A DNA stretch of 64,000 nt. Origin: an uncultured Bacteroidales bacterium. GTDB taxonomy: Bacteria; Bacteroidota; Bacteroidia; Bacteroidales; Bacteroidaceae. The notes under the pieces were generated by a model. It was not told where the DNA came from, did no database searches, and worked only from the letters and a program-made list of their open reading frames with translations. Below, in pieces: positions 43,001 through 49,913 of this stretch. Location of the stretch: assembly GCA_902760315.1 (NCBI GenBank), contig CACWFV010000005.1, positions 1 to 64,000 on the forward strand, written 5' to 3'. Numbering within the stretch: the stretch's first letter is position 1; every line of letters begins with the position of its first letter. Position numbers and translations under genes: made by a program.

Positions 43001-44081
43001 CCCGGTCAGTACCTATCCAGTGCCAGTCTTGCGAGTCTGTGGAGATGCTAGTGATGCATGCTGTTCCCAGTACATTGCTCGAACCCAACTTCGGTCCCAT
43101 ATAGCCAAATCCCAGAGCATGGCCTGGTTGCATGAAGATTCCTTTCTGCAGCAGTCCCAGCCATACGTTACCATTCTGGTCCTCGCAGATGGAATATACC
43201 TTTGCCGTGCTCAGGTCTACCTCGCGGCTGTAGTAGGGGTTGTCTATCAAGCGTCCGTTCTGTGGATTATAGATGCCCAGTCCCATGCCGTCATAGCCCA
43301 GCATCAGGTGTCCCCGGTGGTTGAAGTACAATACGGAGATGTGTCTGTTGCCTGTTCCCTCTATGTGTGTGGCTTTATCGCCATCCAGTCTGAACAGACC
43401 ATGGTTGGCTGTGGCGACATAGACTCTGCCGTTGTCGCCTTCGCAGACGTCGAGGATGCTGTTGCGGAACTCCTCTTCCTGGAAGTAGCGCTGTACGTTC
43501 TTGCCGTCCCATCGCCAGAGTCCTTGGTTCTCGGTTGCCAGCCAGATGTGTTGTCTGCGGTCTTCTATCATCTTGTGTACTCCGGTCAATGGGGCAAACA
43601 CGCCGTTAATCTCATAGGCCTCACGTTTTCCCTGCATCTTCAGCAGACCGTGTCCGGAAGTGCCTATCAGCATGTCGCCGTTCTTGCGTTCCAGCAGGCA
43701 GGTAACATAGCAGGGTAAGGGTTTCTTCCTCAGGTCGTAGGTGGTAATGGTGTGAAAGCGAAGCCCGTCGAAGGTTTGTAGTGCGCCGTACATGCCGATA
43801 TAGAATTGACCGTTGCGATCTTGCGTCATGCAGTTGACGTAGTTGCTGGCCATGCCAAGGTTCTGGCGCCCCTCTTTCTTGAAGATACGGAATTGGTAAC
43901 CGTCATAACGGTTCAGTCCATTACGTGTGGCTACCCAGATAAAACCATCCCTATCCAGATATATTTGAGTAGTATAGCTGCTCGACATCTGTTTGTCAGC
44001 GTCGAAGAGTTTTCCCATTTGGGCATTAGCACTAAGGCTGTTCACAAAGCACAGAAGTGCAAGTAGAACTTTGTGTGTCAT
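40071..44081 (-). CDS. hybrid two-component system regulator of the PUL
   Basis: A 1336-aa one-protein signalling system. Order: signal peptide (about 1-18), Reg_prop propeller repeats (about 25-690; DRDGFIWVATRNGLNRYDG, DQNGNVWLGLLQKG), Y_Y_Y domain (about 690-755), transmembrane helix (about 768-788), HisKA with H-box SHEIRTPM (about 815), HATPase (about 920-1040; NILSNAFKFTPTGG), receiver with DDSE and phospho-Asp in LVISDIMMP (about 1083-1200), and AraC HTH (about 1230-1330). It senses an oligosaccharide in the periplasm and activates the adjacent operon. The start is at 44081 (MTHKVLL); an upstream ATG at 44111 lies inside the -7 element. Probable targets are the repeats at 44424, 60333 and 63890. 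Confidence 0.95.
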   Translation of the reverse strand: MTHKVLLALLCFVNSLSANAQMGKLFDADKQMSSSYTTQIYLDRDGFIWVATRNGLNRYDGYQFRIFKKEGRQNLGMASNYVNCMTQDRNGQFYIGMYGALQTFDGLRFHTITTYDLRKKPLPCYVTCLLERKNGDMLIGTSGHGLLKMQGKREAYEINGVFAPLTGVHKMIEDRRQHIWLATENQGLWRWDGKNVQRYFQEEEFRNSILDVCEGDNGRVYVATANHGLFRLDGDKATHIEGTGNRHISVLYFNHRGHLMLGYDGMGLGIYNPQNGRLIDNPYYSREVDLSTAKVYSICEDQNGNVWLGLLQKGIFMQPGHALGFGYMGPKLGSSNVLGTACITSISTDSQDWHWIGTDRDGLYLQDNNFKVVKHFKENFPATILSTCEDARGNVWIGSFREGCGWIDRKTLTYHPYRLRQGTDVSVFDIIADEEGNLWMATMGYGLIQLDLETGSIKSYVQHEKAPDDRQINSITNNYLSQLSLSADGKRIYVATTMGVCALDIKTKNWVSTFGENCLMYGTASRIVREYDGVLYIGTNDGLLCYDLKKRKMKRLAIETGLADNGIASIERDMSGRLWIGTDHGLCCLNPKTGKTRNYYVDNGLQSNEFSDGASWASPNGLLTFAGLGGLTWFNPSDVRERAWKADVKLTSFAVNGEPVARGSMSGLWQVTDTTVIASKRFVLSSSDNTFAVRLSTLTYDNPEHIVYSYRINSEDWVRMPPGVNEITFSHMAPGNYNFCVVAEQNGIVTPERCFEVIIHAPWYRTPLAYIIYILILVVLFLQYRQRRHRKEQDNLRLQQHIHAEEMADAKLRFFMNISHEIRTPMTLIVAPLQSLIKEDNDAHRRGIYETIRRNAERILGLINQMMDLRKIDKGQMQMHMRETNLVTFVGDIYTLFAQQAKNKNIQFYYDHAEEDVMAWIDRNNFDKIIINILSNAFKFTPTGGEIRISLTTNEKDIVISVFDNGEKIPEDKLERIFERFYQSPTTAHDRNIGTGIGLDLTRSLVELHHGTIKARNNADGPGCEFIVTIPLGNEHLTPEEMLADTEEPEETADSLIAEEPQTEEEEVAAVNDLPKVGKRQRVVIVEDDSEIRNYLTDALSEDYDIVGCSNGKEGLAAVLKHMPDLVISDIMMPEMDGTTLCTKIKTNNATSHIPVILLTAKSREEDQLEGLETGADAYIVKPFNMDILRRTIVNLIHSHRTLQLKFGRNDQLEELVDDIKIKSPDEKLLERVMTSINHNLNNADLSVDKIAEEVGISRVHLHRKMKELTGQTPHDFIRNIRMKKAATLLSSGDMNVSEVMYACGFSNAASFSTVFKKMYGMSPREYMNEHQEKSQ

Positions 44082-44108
44082 AGTTTGTTTTAAGTTACAA
44101 AAACCATG

Positions 44109-44116
44109 CAAAGATA
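44109..44116 (-). promoter_or_regulatory. -7 element (TATCTTTG) for the PUL regulator
   Basis: Minus-strand TAnnTTTG match 27 bp before the ATG at 44081. A single TGTAACA half-site (44145-44151, minus strand) lies 28 bp upstream, possibly for autoregulation. Confidence 0.6.
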
Positions 44117-44179
44117 TTACTTTCCCGCCAAACTACCAAATAATTGTTACAAAAAAAAAAACTTTACGTAATATAAATA

Positions 44180-44211
44180 TTTGTATGTGTACATATATTG
44201 TGCTACTTTTG
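44180..44211 (+). promoter_or_regulatory. promoter TTTG-N20-TACTTTTG in the PUL leader region
   Basis: A complete -33/-7 pair on the plus strand, 336 bp before susC, with ideal spacing. It does not have the 21-bp operator. It could drive a short RNA ending at the palindrome 44294-44318, or give susC a long leader. Confidence 0.55.
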
Positions 44212-44293
44212 CAGCGGAAAATTCACAGAGCATTGCATAAATAGCTTTTTTATAAGTTACTTAATTTAGTAGTTTTGGTATGTATTAATGGGT

Positions 44294-44318
44294 AGAGGAT
44301 GACGTGACGTCATCCTCT
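44294..44318. terminator. 12-bp perfect palindrome in the susC leader (terminator or operator)
   Basis: AGAGGATGACGT and ACGTCATCCTCT flank a single central G, with no mismatch. On the plus strand it is followed by TACTTTCC, a weak T-rich stretch. Either a terminator for the 44180 promoter or a protein-binding palindrome. Apart from the listed sites, 44117-44527 holds no gene I can support. Confidence 0.5.
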
Positions 44319-44423
44319 TACTTTCCTCCGTAAAACAGCCAATAATGCCTGAGCGCTGGCTATAGAGCGCATGGCCAGCAGCGACGACAAATTATTTATA
44401 TTTTCTTAAGGCTTTTTTAATAG

Positions 44424-44451
44424 TGTTACATTCAGCAAAGTCCGTGTTACA
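44424..44451 (+). promoter_or_regulatory. candidate regulator operator (TGTTACA-N14-TGTTACA)
   Basis: Two identical TGTTACA boxes, start-to-start 21 bp. The second ends 30 bp before the -7 element at 44482. The same arrangement occurs at 60333-60360 and 63890-63917. AraC-type HTH domains typically bind direct repeats two helical turns apart. Confidence 0.75.
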
Positions 44452-44481
44452 AAATAGAAATGCCAAAAGAAATATAAGCGC

Positions 44482-44489
44482 TACCTTTG
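44482..44489 (+). promoter_or_regulatory. -7 element (TACCTTTG) of the PUL operon
   Basis: TAnnTTTG match 58 bp before susC. No -33 TTTG is present, as expected for an activator-dependent promoter. Confidence 0.7.
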
Positions 44490-44527
44490 CACCGTGAACA
44501 ACTAACTTTATTAAATAACATACAACT

Positions 44528-44551
44528 ATGAATCAAATTCTGACAAAATGA
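44528..44551 (+). CDS. possible 7-codon leader peptide before susC
   Basis: ATG at 44528 opens a frame reading MNQILTK, whose TGA (44549-44551) overlaps the susC ATG (44548). The overlap would couple translation. It may be chance. Confidence 0.3.
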   Translation: MNQILTK

Positions 44552-47500
44552 AGAATCTAAAACAATTGCTCAGACGGACTGTTTCCGTGATTCTCATCCT
44601 GGCGGCTTATTGTACTACCATGCAAGCCCAGAATGGCATCAAGGTAACAGGTACAGTCACAGACGGTGCTGCGGATCCTTTGATTGGAGCCTCGGTAATA
44701 GTGAAGGGAAATTCTTCCCTGGGTACCGTGACTGATTTTGACGGTAATTTCCAGCTGACGGTTCCTTCGGAGTCGACCACGCTGGTGATTTCCTACGTTG
44801 GTATGTCCAGCAAGGAAATCAAAGTTGGCAAGCAGCGCAACTTTAAAGTGACCCTTCAGGATGACACACAGCTGCAGGAAGTCGTGGTCGTCGGTTTCGG
44901 CCAGCAGAAGAAGGCCTCTGTGGTGGGTGCTATCACCCAGACCACGGGTGAGGTGCTGGAGCGTGCAGCCGGTATCGGTAGTGTAGGTGCTGCCTTGACA
45001 GGTAACCTGCCAGGTGTGGCCACCATCGCCTCTACCGGTCAGCCTGGTGAGGAAGACCCTGTTATTTATATTCGCGGTGCTGCTGCCTGGAACGTCGATG
45101 CTCAGCCGCTGATTCTCGTGGATGGTGTTGAGCGTGAAATCAAGTCTGTCGACATCACCTCCGTGGCTACGGTTTCTGTGCTGAAGGATGCTTCTGCCAC
45201 TGCCGTTTACGGTGTGAAGGGTGCCAACGGTGTCATCCTGATTACCACCAAACGTGGTCAAGAGGGTAAGGCACGTATTGATGTCGGTTTCAACGCTACG
45301 TTGAAAGCAGTGTCAAAGTTGCCACGTAAATACGACTCTTACGATGGTTATATGTACCGCAACCAGGCCATAGAGCATGAGTTGGCTCTGTCCTCTGGCG
45401 CTGCTTCTTGGGAATATTATCGTCCACAGACCTTCATCAACAACTTCCGTAATCAGGACCACACAGTGAAGCCGAACTTCGCTGCTGACGGCTCTTACCT
45501 TGGTGACTATAGCCAAGCAGAGCGTTACGCCAATGTAGACTGGCAGGATGAGATGTTCAGGAAGACTGCCATGTCATACAATACCAATATTAACTTCTCC
45601 GGTGGTACAAAAGCTGTGAAATACTTCGTTGCTTTCGACTACCAGAACGAAGGTGATATGACCAGGATGTGGGATAACCACCAGGGTTATGAGGGCGGTT
45701 ACGCCTACAATCGTTTGAATGTACGTTCAAACCTGGACTTCCAGATTACGAAGACTACTTTGTTCAAAGTGAACTTGGCAGGCTCTAATGCCCAGAAGAA
45801 AGCGCCGCGTTATTATTATGGTAATGATGGCGTGTTCTTCCAGTCTCAGAAATGGGCCGGTGCGTACGGTATGGCTCCTAACCTCTTCCCCGTTAAGTTC
45901 TCTGATGGAACGTGGGGTTACTATCCGTTGACTTCTAATATTGAGAACTCTCCTCAGAGCGTCTCTACTTGCGGTTATGAGTTGACCACCACTACGCGAA
46001 TCTTTACTGACTTCGTTTTGGAGCAGAACCTCGACTTCATTACCAAGGGACTTGTTGCCCGTGGTACTATCTCATGGGATAATCAGTTCAACGAGACTGG
46101 CCGCGGTATTGCTGACCAGCACCAGGTAAAGCAAGGTTATATCCTTCCTGAAGATGGTAAGATGATTTGGAATAGTAAGTGCGTTACTGACTCAAAGACC
46201 GGTTTCGACTTCTATGAGGATCGCAGTTGGACCACTAATCCCGGTAGTGTTTCTTATACGAGCCGTGCCACTGAGATGTCACTCCAGCTTTTCTGGTCTC
46301 GCCAGTTCGGTGACCACAACGTATCGTTGATGGGTAACTGGAAACGTCGTATCAATGCAGGTAATGCTGACCTGGAGAATCGTCGTGAGGACTGGGTATT
46401 CCGTACCACTTATGATTACAAGAGCAAGTATTTCGCTGAGTTCAACGGTGCTTACAACGGTTCACAGAAGTTCTCGCCTGACCTTCGCTTTGCTTTCTTC
46501 TGTTCAGGTGCTTTAGGATGGATGATTTCTGAAGAGCCTTTCATGAAGAAGTTGAAGGAGAAGCGAATTATCGATATGTTCAAGATACGTGGCTCTATTG
46601 GTGAAATTGGTGATGATAACGCCGGTTCACGTTGGGCTTATCTGACTACATGGGGCGTTGTCGGTCCTTTCAGAGTGGCATTGAACAACTCCAACAGTCC
46701 CTTCACTGGTTATAAAGAGGAATCTGTGGCGGCTCCTGACGTGAAGTGGGCTACTGTGCTCAAGAAAAACATAGGTTTCGATTATGCTATCCTCGGTGGT
46801 ATGTTTGCCGGTAGTTTTGACTACTTCCGTGATGACCGTAAGGATATCTTTATCTCCGGTGGCGACCGTACCGTACCTTCTTACTTCGGAGCTGCCAAGA
46901 CTCCTGACATCAATCAGGGTAAGATCAAGAACCATGGTTTTGAGTTTGAAGTTCGTTTCAACAAGGTGCTGAAGAACGGCATGCGTTTCTGGGCCAATGC
47001 CAACTATACCTATGCTCATAACGAGATTATCTTGAAGGATGACCCGAAACTGATACCTTCTTATCGTAAGGCCGAGGGTTATTCTCAGGGACAGATATGG
47101 TCATTCATTGATAATGGATTTATTGGCACTTATGATGAATTATATAGTTCGCCTGCGCGCGAGAAGGATGATGACCAGGTTCTTATTGGTGACCACTACA
47201 TCGTCGACTTCAATGGCGACGGTAAGGTTGACGAGACCAACGACCAGGCACCTTATGGTTATACCATGAACCCCGAACACACCTACAATGCCACTATCGG
47301 TTGGGAGTGGAAAGGATGGAGCTGCTTTGCTCAGTTCTATGGTGTAACAGGTGTGACCCGTGACGTAGGTCTTTCCTCTTTCAACAATAAGCTGCTTACC
47401 GTTTATGACAACGGTACTTGGTGGAATCCTGCTGACGGCACTGGCGATGTCGTAGTACCTCGTTTCGCTTCTCAGGTTTCTTACAACAACGGTACCCAGT

Positions 47501-47739
47501 ATCTTTATGACGGTTCTTATTTCCGTCTGAAGAACGTGGAGATTGCCTATACTTGGACAAAAGGCTGGATTAAGAAACTTGGTTTCTCCAGCTTTAAGAT
47601 TTACCTCAACGGTAACAACCTCTTCCTGATAACCAAGATGCCTGACGACCGTGAGGGTAACTTAGGAGGTTTCGGTGGTGGCAGTGGTGCCTACCCAACT
47701 GTTAGACGTTACAACCTCGGATTTAAGCTTTACATTTAG
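44548..47739 (+). CDS. xusA: SusC-like TonB-dependent glycan importer (XusA-type)
   Basis: A 1063-aa outer-membrane TonB-dependent receptor. Signal peptide about 1-28; N-terminal carboxypeptidase-regulatory-like domain (about 30-105; GTVTDGAADPLIGASVIVKG); TonB box and plug (EVVVVGFGQQKKASVVGAIT, PLILVDGVEREI, SVLKDASATAVYGVKGANGVILITTKRG); then a 22-strand barrel ending RRYNLGFKLYI. It forms the pore closed by the SusD lipoprotein encoded 24 bp downstream. The symbol is assigned from the susC-susD-susC-susD-susE order typical of Prevotella xylan loci; substrate is inferred from the GH10-fold, GH43 and GH30 genes. Confidence 0.93.
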   Translation: MKNLKQLLRRTVSVILILAAYCTTMQAQNGIKVTGTVTDGAADPLIGASVIVKGNSSLGTVTDFDGNFQLTVPSESTTLVISYVGMSSKEIKVGKQRNFKVTLQDDTQLQEVVVVGFGQQKKASVVGAITQTTGEVLERAAGIGSVGAALTGNLPGVATIASTGQPGEEDPVIYIRGAAAWNVDAQPLILVDGVEREIKSVDITSVATVSVLKDASATAVYGVKGANGVILITTKRGQEGKARIDVGFNATLKAVSKLPRKYDSYDGYMYRNQAIEHELALSSGAASWEYYRPQTFINNFRNQDHTVKPNFAADGSYLGDYSQAERYANVDWQDEMFRKTAMSYNTNINFSGGTKAVKYFVAFDYQNEGDMTRMWDNHQGYEGGYAYNRLNVRSNLDFQITKTTLFKVNLAGSNAQKKAPRYYYGNDGVFFQSQKWAGAYGMAPNLFPVKFSDGTWGYYPLTSNIENSPQSVSTCGYELTTTTRIFTDFVLEQNLDFITKGLVARGTISWDNQFNETGRGIADQHQVKQGYILPEDGKMIWNSKCVTDSKTGFDFYEDRSWTTNPGSVSYTSRATEMSLQLFWSRQFGDHNVSLMGNWKRRINAGNADLENRREDWVFRTTYDYKSKYFAEFNGAYNGSQKFSPDLRFAFFCSGALGWMISEEPFMKKLKEKRIIDMFKIRGSIGEIGDDNAGSRWAYLTTWGVVGPFRVALNNSNSPFTGYKEESVAAPDVKWATVLKKNIGFDYAILGGMFAGSFDYFRDDRKDIFISGGDRTVPSYFGAAKTPDINQGKIKNHGFEFEVRFNKVLKNGMRFWANANYTYAHNEIILKDDPKLIPSYRKAEGYSQGQIWSFIDNGFIGTYDELYSSPAREKDDDQVLIGDHYIVDFNGDGKVDETNDQAPYGYTMNPEHTYNATIGWEWKGWSCFAQFYGVTGVTRDVGLSSFNNKLLTVYDNGTWWNPADGTGDVVVPRFASQVSYNNGTQYLYDGSYFRLKNVEIAYTWTKGWIKKLGFSSFKIYLNGNNLFLITKMPDDREGNLGGFGGGSGAYPTVRRYNLGFKLYI

Positions 47740-47741
47740 TC

Positions 47742-47762
47742 ATTTGTAATTTGCAATTTAGC
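47742..47762. repeat. degenerate heptamer array (ATTTGTA/ATTTGCA/ATTTAGC)
   Basis: Three imperfect 7-bp units between the susC stop and the susD ATG at 47764. Confidence 0.6.
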
Positions 47763-47763
47763 T

Positions 47764-49872
47764 ATGAAATATATGAATAATATTAAATCCCTTTTGTGCG
47801 GGTCTCTGCTCCTTATGGCAGGAAGTACATTTACTTCTTGCACCGACTGGCTTGACAAGGATCCGGAGTCTATCGTTGCTGAGGACGAGGCATTCAAGAA
47901 CTACCGCAACTTCCAGGGATATATTGAGGAGATATATGACTGTATCCCCGACGTACAGAAGGTCAACTATTGCACCTCATGGAACTGGGGCGACGATGCC
48001 GTCCACAACCCCGAAGGTTATCCTCACATGGACCATCAGGTTGACCTTGGCAACTATCGTAACATTTGGAGCAACAGCCAGCAGTGGCTCAACGGTTCTG
48101 GTTCTGATGGCAAATGGGCTGCAAAACACTCACTCTGGAAGGCCTCTTGGTACTGCATCCGTAAGTGTAACATGGGTATTGAGAATATAAAGTCGCTGGT
48201 TGGTACCGACGAAGAGCGCGACCTGTTGCTCGGACAGCTTTATTTCTTCCGTGCATGGTGGCACTTCGAACTGATGACTTTCTTTGGCGGACTGCCTTAC
48301 ATTGACAAGGCATATCCTGCTAACGAAATTCCGCAGCTTCCTCGTCTCTCTTTCCAGGAGTGCGCTGACCGTTGTGCCGAGGACTTCCAGTTGGCTTACA
48401 ACTTCCTTCCGCAGGAGTGGGATGCCACACTGGCAGGTATGCAGACTTCAGGCAGCAACCAGCTTCGTGTCAATAAGTTCATGGCATTGTGCTACTTAGG
48501 CAAGTGCTACCTCTGGGCTTCTTCTCCGTTGATGAAGGAGTTCGAGAAGACCAAGGATGGTGGCGTTGCTCAGCTTTTGGGTGCCAGCTCAAACGGTAAG
48601 ACTTATGACTACGATGTGAAATATGCCAAGCTCGCTGCCGAAGCACTGGGTAAGGCTCTTGACATGGTGGTCAAAGGTACTGTTCCTTACAAGCTTGCCG
48701 AATACAAGTATGCCAATATCTACGATCATGTGGCCGATGATAAGGCTGATCAGGATAACATCTATTCCAACATCTTCTATACCACCAAGAAAGGCTGGGG
48801 TATGCCTGGTGTCAAGGAGGCTATCTTCCGTGGCGTTTGTCCTCCTGCTAACTCAGCTAACTGGAACTGCGCCAAGCTGTTTGGTCCTAAGGTGTCTGGA
48901 CTGGTTGAGCACGACGTCATCATCCACCATCCGACAGCTAACCTGATTGACCAGTACGGTATGGCCAACGGACAGCCCATCTACTTAGTGAAGAACGGTG
49001 TGCTGGTTCTGAACCCCAACTCTGGTTGGGATCCTGAACACCCCTATCAGAATCGCGATCCCCGCTTCTATCACGACATCGTGTTCGACGGTTTCCACTA
49101 TGTTACCGAGACTGGTATCTCTAATCTGAATGATGAGCAGAAGAAACTGGAATATTGTGACCTGTATACAGGCGGTGCCATGCGTTCAGTCGATAACGCC
49201 AGTAGCACTGGTTACTTCATTCAGAAGCTGATACCCCACCAGTGTAACATTGGCGATAAGTGGTATGACTGGGATTGGGCTCTTCAGACTTACATTCCCT
49301 ACATGCGTCTGGCCGATGTTTACCTGATGTATGCCGAGGCTCGTGCCGCTATCGCTTGTGCCACTGACAACACCAACGAGTTCAAGGACCGTCCAAGCTA
49401 TTGTCCCACGCTGTCGGCAGTTGATGCCATCAATGCCCTGCGCGACCGTGTCAACTCTATGGATTATCCCATGGAGCACGTACCCGCTCAGTTCCTGACC
49501 AACACCAAGAGCTTCATGGATGAGGTACGTCGCGAGCGCACCGTAGAACTCTCTTTCGAAGGCTTCCGCTGGAACGACCTGCAGCGCTGGCTGCTGCTGA
49601 CCGAACCTCCTTACACCGTGAAGTACTCTCACGAGTTTGAGCGTCTGGAGTGGGGTGAGTATAAGCCCGGTCTTGAAAACGAGAAGGATGAAAAGAAGCG
49701 CCGCTATACCTGGGACTGGTTCAAAACCCACGACCCCAAGGATGCCAAGGTGGCCAACTTCCATCGCAAGGAACTGATTACCCGCCGTTTGGAGTCTAAG
49801 CACTATTGGTTCCCGCTTCCTGACAAGGATACCTATATCTATGCAGATTTTAAGCAGAATCCAGGATGGTAA
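47764..49872 (+). CDS. xusB: SusD-like surface glycan-binding lipoprotein (XusB-type)
   Basis: A 702-aa lipoprotein with lipobox TFTSC (Cys about 26). The SusD/RagB fold is evident from LLLGQLYFFRAWWHFELMTFFGG (TPR-like core), the C-terminal YMRLADVYLMYAEARAA and VRRERTVELSFEGFRWNDLQRW, and the PLPDKD...NPGW ending. It is longer than the usual 500-600 aa, with extra sequence around residues 330-480 that may shape glycan binding. It partners the SusC encoded just upstream. Confidence 0.93.
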   Translation: MKYMNNIKSLLCGSLLLMAGSTFTSCTDWLDKDPESIVAEDEAFKNYRNFQGYIEEIYDCIPDVQKVNYCTSWNWGDDAVHNPEGYPHMDHQVDLGNYRNIWSNSQQWLNGSGSDGKWAAKHSLWKASWYCIRKCNMGIENIKSLVGTDEERDLLLGQLYFFRAWWHFELMTFFGGLPYIDKAYPANEIPQLPRLSFQECADRCAEDFQLAYNFLPQEWDATLAGMQTSGSNQLRVNKFMALCYLGKCYLWASSPLMKEFEKTKDGGVAQLLGASSNGKTYDYDVKYAKLAAEALGKALDMVVKGTVPYKLAEYKYANIYDHVADDKADQDNIYSNIFYTTKKGWGMPGVKEAIFRGVCPPANSANWNCAKLFGPKVSGLVEHDVIIHHPTANLIDQYGMANGQPIYLVKNGVLVLNPNSGWDPEHPYQNRDPRFYHDIVFDGFHYVTETGISNLNDEQKKLEYCDLYTGGAMRSVDNASSTGYFIQKLIPHQCNIGDKWYDWDWALQTYIPYMRLADVYLMYAEARAAIACATDNTNEFKDRPSYCPTLSAVDAINALRDRVNSMDYPMEHVPAQFLTNTKSFMDEVRRERTVELSFEGFRWNDLQRWLLLTEPPYTVKYSHEFERLEWGEYKPGLENEKDEKKRRYTWDWFKTHDPKDAKVANFHRKELITRRLESKHYWFPLPDKDTYIYADFKQNPGW

Positions 49873-49875
49873 TCA

Positions 49876-49910
49876 ATTGATAATTGATAATTGATAATTG
49901 AAAATTGAAA
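49876..49910. repeat. heptamer array ATTGATA x3, ATTGAAA x2
   Basis: Five 7-bp units occupy the gap between the susD stop (49872) and the next susC ATG (49914). Confidence 0.95.
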
Positions 49911-49913
49911 ATT

